In this document: positions 17,726 through 25,513 of the stretch, piece after piece
How positions within the stretch are numbered: position 1 is the first letter of the stretch
How the letters are laid out: each line of letters opens with the position of its first letter
From: an uncultured Porphyromonadaceae bacterium
Lineage (GTDB): Bacteria; Bacteroidota; Bacteroidia; Bacteroidales; UBA11471
Assembly: GCA_900542765.1 (NCBI GenBank)
Contig: UQOX01000019.1
Location: 1-52,722, forward strand
Reading direction: 5' to 3'
Length of the DNA: 52,722 nucleotides
Notes under the pieces: model-generated
The model's database searches: none
Seen by the model: the letters and a program-made list of their open reading frames with translations, nothing else
Told to the model about the DNA's origin: nothing
Position numbers and translations under genes: made by a program

Positions 17726-19159
17726 TTAAAGGGTCGGCGATTTTATCGTCTGACCATTAATTTTCAGATTGTTGAAACGCACATCTTTCACACCTCCCTT
17801 TATGTAGATTCCATCTTCGGGATTGGAGGCGCCTTTCTTCACGTTGTTGAACTCGCAGTTGTCGACTTGAATGTTGTAGACATTATCAGAGCCTTCAAGA
17901 CCTACATAGTAAACACCGAGGTTACTGCCTTCGCAGGTGATGTTCTCACAGAGGACGTTGCGCACCGTGGGCGGGAAACTGCGGTCGCAAATCTCGCGGT
18001 TCTCATATTGAAGATTGATGCGCAGGACGGCTTCGCGGCACACGCCGACCTTGATGTTGCGAACAAAGACATTCTCGATGACACCACCGCGGCAATTACT
18101 GGTCTTGATGCGGATAACGCGGTCGAGGTTGGGGCTGTCCATTTCACAATTCTCAACATAGAGGTTCTTGTAACCGCCCGAAATTTCGCTACCGATGACA
18201 ACGCCACCGTGACCGTCATACATCTTGCAGTTGCGCACGATGATGTTCTGGCTGGGAACTCCCCACGCACGACCGTCACGGTTGCGGCCGCTCTTGATAG
18301 CGATGCAGTCGTCGCCCGTGTCGAAGATGCAGTTTTCGATAATCACGCCGTTGCAAGACTCGGGGTCGCAACCGTCACCGTTGGGCCCGCGATTGACAAA
18401 ATGCACGTCGCGGACGATAAGGTTGTTGCAGAAGAGGGGGTGCAGGGTCCAGAAAGGAGAGTTTTGCATCGTCACGCCTTCAACCAGCACGCGGTTGCAA
18501 CGGTAGAGGTTCACGAGTTGGGGACGCATTCCGTCCTGAACGGTCATCTGACGTTTGTAGATGGGTTCACCCGACTCACCCCAGGCAAGCAATTTGGCAC
18601 GACCGCCGCAATTCTGACCTATCATGCCCTCTTTCCAGCCATATTTCTTGGCACCGCACATGGGCCACCAAGTCTCCATGGAACCTTGTCCGTCGATGAC
18701 GCCTTTACCGGTAATGGCCAAGTTGGTCTCGCCGTAGGCATAGATAAGGGGGTGCATGTTGTAGCAATCGACACCTTCCCAGCGGGTAAGGACGGCAGGC
18801 ATGTAAAGTTCGGGGTTGGTGTCGAATTTCAGGACGGCACCTTCTTCGAGATGGAAGTTGACATTGCTTTTGAGCGTAATGGGGCCGGTGTAGAAAGTCC
18901 CGGCAGGAACAACCACGGTACCACCGCCGGCCTGGTTACAAGTGATGATGGCCAAGTTGATGGCGTCGTGGCATGGAGCCTCGGGAGTATCGGGTTTTGC
19001 ACCGAAATCGGTGATGTTGAAAGTACGGTCGGGGAAGGAAGTTTTCTCAATCGACTTCTCGAGTTTGGCAGCCTGTTTCCACGCGTCTTTCGAAGAGAGC
19101 TGCGCCGAAATCAAAGCCGGAGCCAAGAGAGCGCACAGTAGGAACAAGTTTTTTTTCAT
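17726..19159 (-). CDS. GH28 polygalacturonase / rhamnogalacturonan-type hydrolase
   Basis: 477 residues with a signal peptide (cleaved near ALISA-Q19), so periplasmic or secreted. The right-handed beta-helix of family GH28 is evident: FNITDFGAKPDT at 47, GGGTVVVPAGTFYTGPI at 78-94, and all catalytic blocks. These are NGDGCDP (260-266, the NTD block), GDDCIAIKSGRN (282-293, the paired Asp), GHGGVVIGSE (316-325), and RIK (350-352). GH28 enzymes hydrolyse alpha-1,4-galacturonan or, in some subgroups, the galacturonosyl-rhamnose linkage of RG-I. Many bacterial exo-acting forms carry the NGDGCDP variant. It is the last gene of the rhaBATD-GH105-GH28 unit and is followed by a strong terminator. In this setting an oligogalacturonide- or RG-I-oligosaccharide-acting exo-enzyme is likely, though linkage specificity cannot be settled by eye. 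Confidence 0.95.
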   Translation of the reverse strand: MKKNLFLLCALLAPALISAQLSSKDAWKQAAKLEKSIEKTSFPDRTFNITDFGAKPDTPEAPCHDAINLAIITCNQAGGGTVVVPAGTFYTGPITLKSNVNFHLEEGAVLKFDTNPELYMPAVLTRWEGVDCYNMHPLIYAYGETNLAITGKGVIDGQGSMETWWPMCGAKKYGWKEGMIGQNCGGRAKLLAWGESGEPIYKRQMTVQDGMRPQLVNLYRCNRVLVEGVTMQNSPFWTLHPLFCNNLIVRDVHFVNRGPNGDGCDPESCNGVIIENCIFDTGDDCIAIKSGRNRDGRAWGVPSQNIIVRNCKMYDGHGGVVIGSEISGGYKNLYVENCEMDSPNLDRVIRIKTSNCRGGVIENVFVRNIKVGVCREAVLRINLQYENREICDRSFPPTVRNVLCENITCEGSNLGVYYVGLEGSDNVYNIQVDNCEFNNVKKGASNPEDGIYIKGGVKDVRFNNLKINGQTIKSPTL

Positions 19160-19240
19160 ATAAATAAATTTAGAGTTTGATAATATCGAGGCCGGATATT
19201 CTCTCGGGGGAAAGAAAGAATAATCGGTCTCAGAGTTGAC

Positions 19241-20554
19241 TTAGTTTTTATTGACTACAATACGGTCGTACTGCTGTTCGGCTTTTATCTCGGTGTATTT
19301 GGGGGCGTCCATCATTTCGACCAACGCACGCAACACCGGTCCCTCTCCCATCGGATCGTTCTTTTGAGTGGGACGATTGTAATAATAGGTAAGGGAGGGC
19401 ATGATACCGGTACCTACGCAGATGGCTTCGAGGTCGCCCTCGTCCGACATCTTTGAGAGAATACCTTTGAGTCCCTGCTCGGCCACATAGATGAAATCCT
19501 TGTGTATCCAGCCTTGCTTCACGCCACGGGCAATGGCAAAGGTGAACATGGCCGTACCGGTAACTTCGTCATAAGAATCGGTTTTGTCGAGCAGTTGGTG
19601 CCACAATCCGTTGGCGCCCTGATAACGACATACGCCACTCACCTGACGGCGGAAGTTCTCCAAGAGAGCCTCCCGCTGAGGGTGATTCTCGGGCAGTCGC
19701 GACAGCAAATCGGCCTGGGCCATGAGCATCCAACCATTGGCGCGTGACCAGTGGGCCACGCCATGCTCGTCGGTATCGGTGTGATAGCAGTGGTAATAAA
19801 TCTGCTTCTCGGGACACCACAAGTATTTGTGATACTGCAATACCTGATTGGCGGCATCATCGAAATACTTCACGTTGCCGGTCGCTTCGCCCATGCGGCA
19901 AAGGAACGACACGGCCATGAAAAGGTCATCGGCCCAAACGGTGTTTTCGTGGGGCCAAAGACGTGCAATGGTACCGTCGATAAGACGGGGCTCGGCATAG
20001 TTGAGGTGGTCGGCAGTCTCATCGATATAGGCTTGGAAAGCCTTGTCGGGACGTGGCAGATGTTTCTGCAAATCGATGAGCGAAGCTCCCATCGGACCGT
20101 TGTCGTCGAGACGCTTGCCTCTGAAAATCATGTGCCAACTGATTTTGCGGACGGCCATCCAGCCTTTCTCCGAAAGAGCCTTGTCGAATTTTTTCCTGAA
20201 AAATTCGAGGTTTCCTTCGTTGAAGACAAAATTCATGTTTTTGAGCACATACTCTTCATAACGCTTGTCACCGAGTTTGTCGGCGAGTTCGAGCATCGCG
20301 ATATGCAATACGCCATTGGTGTAATGCCAATCGTTGTATTTGCAGCCCACCTTGATGGGTGCGGCAGGATTTTGTTTTTTTACCGTAGTGTAGGTCTCGC
20401 CCGTCTCGGTATTTTTAAACTGGTAGGTGGTGCTGGCCACAATACGGTCGGCCATGGCAAGGGCGGCATCTTTGGCCGAGAGCTTCTTGGCAGGAGCTGC
20501 CATGAGAGCCGACGAGGCAAAGAGGGCGAAAGCCAAAATGGTCATTTTTCTCAT
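19241..20554 (-). CDS. GH105 unsaturated rhamnogalacturonyl/glucuronyl hydrolase
   Basis: 437 residues with a signal peptide ending near LMAAPA. The fold is the (alpha/alpha)6 barrel of GH105 (YteR/YesR type), which removes the 4,5-unsaturated galacturonate left at the non-reducing end by pectin and rhamnogalacturonan lyases. Diagnostic blocks are NDWHYTNGVL (74-83), DDNGPMGAS (150-158), TVWADDLFM (205-213, with the catalytic Asp in WADD), HWSRANGW (268-275) and DEVTGTAMF (329-337). A predicted mature protein would be periplasmic. It lies 81 bases upstream of GH28 and 33 bases downstream of rhaD with no terminator between, so it joins the rhamnose catabolic genes in one unit. Presence of GH105 implies that a lyase acts earlier in the pathway. 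Confidence 0.94.
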   Translation of the reverse strand: MRKMTILAFALFASSALMAAPAKKLSAKDAALAMADRIVASTTYQFKNTETGETYTTVKKQNPAAPIKVGCKYNDWHYTNGVLHIAMLELADKLGDKRYEEYVLKNMNFVFNEGNLEFFRKKFDKALSEKGWMAVRKISWHMIFRGKRLDDNGPMGASLIDLQKHLPRPDKAFQAYIDETADHLNYAEPRLIDGTIARLWPHENTVWADDLFMAVSFLCRMGEATGNVKYFDDAANQVLQYHKYLWCPEKQIYYHCYHTDTDEHGVAHWSRANGWMLMAQADLLSRLPENHPQREALLENFRRQVSGVCRYQGANGLWHQLLDKTDSYDEVTGTAMFTFAIARGVKQGWIHKDFIYVAEQGLKGILSKMSDEGDLEAICVGTGIMPSLTYYYNRPTQKNDPMGEGPVLRALVEMMDAPKYTEIKAEQQYDRIVVNKN

Positions 20555-20587
20555 AGATGTCTATCGTCTTTCTGTTTTTTGAATGAT

Positions 20588-21397
20588 TTATTTGGGCAGG
20601 TTGAAGGTCACGCTCAGCTCTTTCATCTGCTCGGGAGTCATTCCGTCGGGTTCGAATCCCATGCACTTGGCGTTGATGTAAATCTGAGCCGATTTGCTGA
20701 GCACGTCGACTTGGTCGAAAGCGTCCATGATGTCTTCGCCTACCGCGCACACGCCGTGTTTCTCCCACATGACCACATCATAGTCGTCGAGTTCCTTGAT
20801 GGTGGCTTCGGCCAACTCGACCGAACTCGGCATCTTGTAGGGGATAATTCCCAAACCTCGCGGGCAGAAAGCCTTGGTCTCGGGAATCATGCTCCACAAG
20901 AGGTTGGTGAGCACGTCTTTTTCGAGGAATTTGGGGGTGTGGCTCATGGCTACGAGTTCGATGGGATGGGTGTGCAACGAGGCTTTATAGTTCGAACCGC
21001 GACCGATGAGCAGGTTGTGCATCGACAGGTGGGCGGGAAGCTCCGAAGTGGGTTTTACCAAATTGTCGGCGATGATTTCGTAGCTGGCGCAATCGTCGAG
21101 AATGCGGATTACCGAGCCGTTTTCCATCGGCCAGCGGGCCAAGTCGCGCATGCGCTTGTTGGTTCCCTTGCAGAAGAAATAGCAACCCTTGATATGGGGC
21201 AGCGTGGTTCCGATGGGCGTTACAGGACCGATAGCCGGCATTTTACGGATTTCATCATCGACCAAATCGGTAATGTTGATGGTAATGTTGCCACCATTGC
21301 GTTCGGCCCAGCCTTTTTGCCAGAGATAACCGGCTACTTCGGCTACTTTCTCTACTTCACGGGCCAGTGCGGGACGGCCCTCCAATATAGATTTCAT
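20588..21397 (-). CDS. rhaD: Rhamnulose-1-phosphate aldolase
   Basis: 269 residues, close to the E. coli enzyme (274). It is a zinc class II aldolase cleaving L-rhamnulose 1-phosphate into dihydroxyacetone phosphate and L-lactaldehyde in the cytoplasm. The zinc ligands and catalytic acid are all present: LHTHPIE gives His142 and His144, WEKHG gives His214, and TSEL gives Glu119, matching E. coli Glu117, His141, His143 and His212 with a nearly constant offset. The phosphate-binding NGGNITINIT segment (34-43) is intact. No signal peptide. It sits between rhaT (31 bases) and GH105 (33 bases) and completes the isomerase-kinase-aldolase route. Confidence 0.98.
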   Translation of the reverse strand: MKSILEGRPALAREVEKVAEVAGYLWQKGWAERNGGNITINITDLVDDEIRKMPAIGPVTPIGTTLPHIKGCYFFCKGTNKRMRDLARWPMENGSVIRILDDCASYEIIADNLVKPTSELPAHLSMHNLLIGRGSNYKASLHTHPIELVAMSHTPKFLEKDVLTNLLWSMIPETKAFCPRGLGIIPYKMPSSVELAEATIKELDDYDVVMWEKHGVCAVGEDIMDAFDQVDVLSKSAQIYINAKCMGFEPDGMTPEQMKELSVTFNLPK

Positions 21398-21428
21398 AGC
21401 TTGTTTTTGATTTTATTCGGTAAGATAA

Positions 21429-22463
21429 TTATTTAAGCAATTCGGGTATGAAGGTAGAAATAATCAACACGACAATACCCACGACAAGAACGGCGATGGT
21501 CTTCCGCGAGCAACCTTTCCACTCTTTGAGGATAATGCCCCAAACATTGGAGAAGACAACATTGAGTGCCATGAGTATGCAGAAGGCAAACGTCGTCAAC
21601 GCGGGAGAATCGGTGAGGAAACCTTTTCCGAGACTCAGGCCGAAGAACTGACTGTACCACAAGGCACCGGCCAAGGCACAATAGAGCAAATTGTTGAGAT
21701 AGAGCGAGGTCTTTCCATAATCGCCCCAGGTGTGGTTTTTGCTGTTCTGATAGAAGCAATACACGGCGTTGGTAAAGAAACCGCCGAGCGTAACGAGCAA
21801 GGTAGCCGGCAGGGTCTTGAACATATCGCCGGTCTCCTCGAAATGGAGACCGCTACCAAATTCGAGACCTACGTTGAAGCAAGCACTCATGAAACCGGCC
21901 AGCAAAGCGATGGCGATTCCTTTGGGAAAGTTGAAGTCCTTGACGGCTGCCTTTTTCTCCTCTTCGGAGAGGGTCGCCGCTTTCATGTTTCCGGCCACAC
22001 CGATGATGGAGATACCTATCAGCGTGACGATAACACCGATAATCACCGCCCAGGTGAGTTTTGCCAAGTGACCGGCTTCGGGATAGAAAATGTGCAACAT
22101 GATGGGGCCGAGCACGGTACCCAGTCCGGCACAGGTTCCCAACGAAATCGACTGTCCCAAGGCAACGCCCAAATAACGCATGGAAAGACCGAAGGTGAGA
22201 CCTCCGACCCCCCAAAGGGCACCAAAGAGAATGGTCATCCAAATGTCGACAGAATTCTCGGCCGTGAAGAGTTCACAAAGCGAATGGCCTTCGGGAACAG
22301 CCAGCAAGGCGCCCAAGAAAGGGAATACCAACCAGGCAAATACGCCCTGCACAATCCAATATGATTCCCAACTCCACTCCTTGATGCGGTTGATGGGCAC
22401 ATAACAACTCGACTGGCAGAAGGCGCCAACGGCGATAATCAATAATCCAAATACTATTTCCAT
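21429..22463 (-). CDS. rhaT: L-rhamnose/H+ symporter
   Basis: 344 residues, the same length as E. coli RhaT. About ten hydrophobic segments can be traced, starting with EIVFGLLIIAVGAFCQSSCY and ending with TIAVLVVGIVVLIISTFI. Family features include SSCYVPINRIKEWSWESYWI near the N-terminus and GVGGLTFGLSMRYLGVALGQ around 110-130. The protein would sit in the inner membrane and import free rhamnose released in the periplasm by GH106. A strong hairpin (22477-22517) lies just upstream, between this gene and rhaA. That could lower rhaT expression relative to rhaA and rhaB. Confidence 0.97.
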   Translation of the reverse strand: MEIVFGLLIIAVGAFCQSSCYVPINRIKEWSWESYWIVQGVFAWLVFPFLGALLAVPEGHSLCELFTAENSVDIWMTILFGALWGVGGLTFGLSMRYLGVALGQSISLGTCAGLGTVLGPIMLHIFYPEAGHLAKLTWAVIIGVIVTLIGISIIGVAGNMKAATLSEEEKKAAVKDFNFPKGIAIALLAGFMSACFNVGLEFGSGLHFEETGDMFKTLPATLLVTLGGFFTNAVYCFYQNSKNHTWGDYGKTSLYLNNLLYCALAGALWYSQFFGLSLGKGFLTDSPALTTFAFCILMALNVVFSNVWGIILKEWKGCSRKTIAVLVVGIVVLIISTFIPELLK

Positions 22464-22476
22464 ATTTTATACGACT

Positions 22477-22517
22477 AAAAGGTTTGTGACGGGACAATGC
22501 CCGTCATAAACCTTTTT
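22477..22517 (-). terminator. Hairpin with terminator shape between rhaA and rhaT
   Basis: AAAAGGTTTGTGACGGG (22477-22493) pairs with CCCGTCATAAACCTTTT (22500-22516), giving a stem of about 17 bp with one G-U pair and the loop ACAATG. On the minus strand it ends in TTTT then AG, a short U tract. It lies 13 bases upstream of the rhaT start, so a full stop here would need a separate promoter, and I see none. A partial attenuator or an mRNA-stabilising element is more likely. Confidence 0.75.
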
Positions 22518-22532
22518 AGGTGAAGTGATTTT

Positions 22533-23783
22533 TTATCTTTTCGAGGTAACTTCTCTTTCGTATTTCTCCACTTCGGGAATAAATTCGTCGCCGACGGGGA
22601 CGTTGTTTTTGAGGCAGAACATATCCCATACAGCGTTCCAAGGCATGGCCTTGGCCTCTTCGAGGAGGGCCAGACGTTGGAAGCCTTTGTCTTCGGCTTC
22701 GTATTTACGCAGCGTAGCCAGCGGTTCGAGCAAGGCGCGGAGAATCGACTTCTGAGCGGCACGGGTACCGATGACATAAGCACCGATGCGGTTGATTGAA
22801 GCATCGAAGTAGTCGAGGGCGATGTGCACGCGGTTCATGGCATCGCAACGAACGAGTTCCTGGAAGAGCTCGACCGTGGAGTCGTCCATGATGGTAACAT
22901 GGTCGGAGTCCCAACGGATAGGACGGCTGACATGGAGAATCAGCTCGGGGACGAAGAGCAGCATCGACGATACTTTGTCGGCAGCCACTTCGGTGGGGTG
23001 ATAGTGTCCTGTATCGATGGTGAGCAGGGTTTGGTTCTTGGTGGCATAACCTACGCAGAACTCGTTCGAACCTACGGTGTAGTATTCCAGACCGATACCG
23101 AAGACTTTCGATTCGAGACCGGTCTTCATGTGGTCGTATTTTACGGCGAAGATTTCGTCGAGGCTCTGCTCGAAGAGGCTGCGATAGTACATACGGTTTA
23201 CCGTGATGTCCTTGCTGCCGTCATGCACCCAAAGGTTCATGATACAGGGGTCGCCTTGGCGTTTACCCATCTCTTCGGCAATGGCACGGCAACGTTTGGT
23301 GTGTTCAATCCAGAAATCACGGATACCTTTGTCGGGGTTCGAGAGCGAGAGGTTGCCCGATTTGGGGTGCGAGAACGAAGAGGAGTTGAAGTCGAGCTTG
23401 ATACCCAACTCGGCAGCCCATTGCATCCAGCTTTCGAAGTGAGCGGGCTCGCATTGGTCACGGTCTACGAATTTACCGCCGAAATCGCCATAAATCTCGT
23501 GCAGGTTGACACGGTGTTTCGAAGGAATCAAAGACATGGCCTTGATGAGGTCGGCACGCACTTCGTCGATGTTGCGGGCTTTACCGGGATAGTTACCGGT
23601 CGTCTGGATACCGCCGGAGAGGGCGCTACCCGACTCAAAGCCTACTACGTCATCGGTCTGCCAGCAGTGCAGCGAGATTTGTACTTTTTGGAGTTTCTCC
23701 AATACTTCGTCGGTATTGATACCCATGGCAGCGTAACGCTCCTTGGCTATCTCATACGCATTGAGGATAAGATTTTCTTTCAT
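22533..23783 (-). CDS. rhaA: L-rhamnose isomerase
   Basis: 416 residues (E. coli 419). It interconverts L-rhamnose and L-rhamnulose in the cytoplasm using two divalent metal ions. All metal ligands can be identified: Glu233 in GLEYY, Asp257 in TIDTGHYHP, His284 in ILHVSRPIRWDSDH together with Asp292 and Asp294, and Asp324 in IALDYFDAS. The N-terminal SLHCWQTDDVVGFE (37-50) and the GGIQTTGNYPGKARN block are characteristic of the family. It follows rhaB by 32 bases. Nothing unusual in the protein itself. Confidence 0.98.
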   Translation of the reverse strand: MKENLILNAYEIAKERYAAMGINTDEVLEKLQKVQISLHCWQTDDVVGFESGSALSGGIQTTGNYPGKARNIDEVRADLIKAMSLIPSKHRVNLHEIYGDFGGKFVDRDQCEPAHFESWMQWAAELGIKLDFNSSSFSHPKSGNLSLSNPDKGIRDFWIEHTKRCRAIAEEMGKRQGDPCIMNLWVHDGSKDITVNRMYYRSLFEQSLDEIFAVKYDHMKTGLESKVFGIGLEYYTVGSNEFCVGYATKNQTLLTIDTGHYHPTEVAADKVSSMLLFVPELILHVSRPIRWDSDHVTIMDDSTVELFQELVRCDAMNRVHIALDYFDASINRIGAYVIGTRAAQKSILRALLEPLATLRKYEAEDKGFQRLALLEEAKAMPWNAVWDMFCLKNNVPVGDEFIPEVEKYEREVTSKR

Positions 23784-23815
23784 GTCTTTTATTTTTAGGT
23801 TTCAGTTTTTTTGAT

Positions 23816-25297
23816 TTATATATCTTCGCGATAGACCGAGAGATAACGGTCATAAGCTTCGTCCCACACCTCTTTGTCGCAGGGGGTGAACGAGCCCAGT
23901 TCTATCGACGAGGCGATAAGGGCGCGCATGGCCGTAATGTCGCTCACGTCGCCGGCGGCTTTGGCCTGAATCATGATATTGCCGATGGCCGTACCTTCGG
24001 AGGGGCCCGCCAATACGGGAACGCCCACGGCGTTGCAGGTATTCTGGTTGAGCAGGTTGTTGCGCGAACCGCCACCGATGACATGCAGGCATTCGATGGG
24101 GAACGGGGCCATCTCTTGGAGATAGCCGAACACTTGTCGATAACGCAACGGCAGACTCTCGAAAATGCAACGGGTCAATTCACCATGGCTCTGCGGCTCG
24201 GGTTGCCCCGTGAGACGGCAATAGTTGCGTATGGCCTCGATCATCGACGCGGGATTGGCAAAACAGGGAGCGTCGGGATTGATAATGCTGCGGAAAGCCG
24301 GAGCGGCTTCGGCAGCGGCAATCAACTCGGGATAGCTGTAATCGTTGCCGGCAGCCGACCACTCGCGACGGCACTGTTCGAGCAACCACATGCCACAAAT
24401 GTTTTTGAGGAAACGGGTGGTTCCTTCGATACCGCCCTCGTTGGTAAAGTTCTTTTCGAAACTGTCCTTGTTGATGATGGCATCTTTGACTTCGATACCC
24501 ATCAACGACCAGGTTCCCGAACTGAGGTAGGCAAAACGTTCGTTGCGTGCGGGAACAGCGGCCACGGCCGATGCGGTGTCGTGACCGGCCACGGCAATGA
24601 CGGGCACAGCGCCCAGACCGGTGAGTTTTTGCACCTCGGGGGTGAGAGTTCCTATCTTCTCACCGGGAAAAACAAAGCGGGCGAATTGTTCTTTCTTCAC
24701 CCCTACGACATCGAGCAGTTCTTTCTCCATCTCCTTGGTGCGGGGATTGAGTATCTGCGAGGTCGATGCGATGGTATATTCGGTCACCATCTCACCGGTG
24801 AGCATATAGCTGAGTGCGTCGGGGACAAAGAGTATTTTATCGGCGGCTTCAAGTGCCGAGCAGTGATTGCGATGCAGGGTTGAGAGCTGGAAGAGGGAAT
24901 TGAAGTTCATAAACTGAATGCCCGTCAATTCATACACTCTTTCGCGGGGAATATGGGTAAAGTATTCTTCGGGGGCGCCTACGGTATGAGGGTCACGATA
25001 GCAATAGGGATTGCGCAGGAATGCGCCGTCTTTTCCCACCATGACAAAGTCTACGCCCCAGGTGTCGATGCCTATCGACTCGATGGCAACGCCCTCTTGG
25101 GCCATTTTTTTCAAGCCTTTGACAATTTCGAGATAGAGGGCGTAAATATCCCAGTAACAATGTCCTCCGGTTTCGATAATAGGATTGGCAAAACGGGTAA
25201 CTTCTTTCATTTCCATCTTTCCATCGGAAAGTGTACCCAAAATCGTGCGGCCGCTGGTAGCCCCTAAATCCACAGCAAAGAAGTGGCGTGTTTTCAT
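23816..25297 (-). CDS. rhaB: Rhamnulokinase
   Basis: 493 residues (E. coli 489), FGGY sugar kinase family, phosphorylating L-rhamnulose at C1 with ATP. Visible motifs are the first phosphate loop FAVDLGATSGRTILG (7-21), the sugar-binding GIDTWGVDF (76-84), AVAGHDTASAV with the catalytic Asp240 (Asp237 in E. coli), LSSGTWSLMG (about 254-263), and the adenosine region VIGGGSRNNLLNQ. No signal peptide, so cytoplasmic. It is the first gene of the rhaBATD-GH105-GH28 unit, 130 bases downstream of a TATCTTTG box and just after the terminator of GH106. Confidence 0.98.
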   Translation of the reverse strand: MKTRHFFAVDLGATSGRTILGTLSDGKMEMKEVTRFANPIIETGGHCYWDIYALYLEIVKGLKKMAQEGVAIESIGIDTWGVDFVMVGKDGAFLRNPYCYRDPHTVGAPEEYFTHIPRERVYELTGIQFMNFNSLFQLSTLHRNHCSALEAADKILFVPDALSYMLTGEMVTEYTIASTSQILNPRTKEMEKELLDVVGVKKEQFARFVFPGEKIGTLTPEVQKLTGLGAVPVIAVAGHDTASAVAAVPARNERFAYLSSGTWSLMGIEVKDAIINKDSFEKNFTNEGGIEGTTRFLKNICGMWLLEQCRREWSAAGNDYSYPELIAAAEAAPAFRSIINPDAPCFANPASMIEAIRNYCRLTGQPEPQSHGELTRCIFESLPLRYRQVFGYLQEMAPFPIECLHVIGGGSRNNLLNQNTCNAVGVPVLAGPSEGTAIGNIMIQAKAAGDVSDITAMRALIASSIELGSFTPCDKEVWDEAYDRYLSVYREDI

Positions 25298-25426
25298 GTA
25301 TATTTTGCTCTAATAGGTTTCAATATGCCGAACAATTCCGACATACCGTTTTTTTAGCGATACAAAAATAGTTTTTTCGTTGAGTGTCTTGGATAGACAT
25401 TTTGGCAGAAAAACTATTCCGAATGA

Positions 25427-25434
25427 CAAAGATA
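25427..25434 (-). promoter_or_regulatory. Candidate -7 promoter element (TATCTTTG) for the rha operon
   Basis: The minus strand reads TATCTTTG, a perfect match to TAnnTTTG, 16 bases past the end of the preceding terminator. The sequence after it, TCATTCG, nearly repeats that following the same box upstream of the GH2 gene at 31222 (GCATTCG). No TTTG is found at the -33 position. The leader to rhaB would be roughly 120 bases. A weaker alternative, TATTTTTG, lies at 25363-25370. Confidence 0.55.
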
Positions 25435-25450
25435 TAAAAATCATAGAACT

Positions 25451-25492
25451 AAAAAAATAATGGCCGTTATTTTATACGACCATTATTTTTTT
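25451..25492 (-). terminator. Intrinsic terminator between GH106 and rhaB
   Basis: AATAATGG (25456-25463) pairs with CCATTATT (25480-25487), extended inward by CGT/ACG and outward by five A-T pairs. The minus-strand transcript ends the stem with a run of seven U. The mirrored T run on the plus strand makes it usable in both directions. It closes the GH2-GH106 unit. Confidence 0.85.
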
Positions 25493-25513
25493 AGACGGCA
25501 GGATACCGTGACA

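Noticed and set aside
25363..25370. TATTTTTG box as rhaB promoter
   Set aside because: It matches TAnnTTTG but has no -33 element and lies downstream of the better-placed TATCTTTG at 25427-25434. It was kept only as an alternative.
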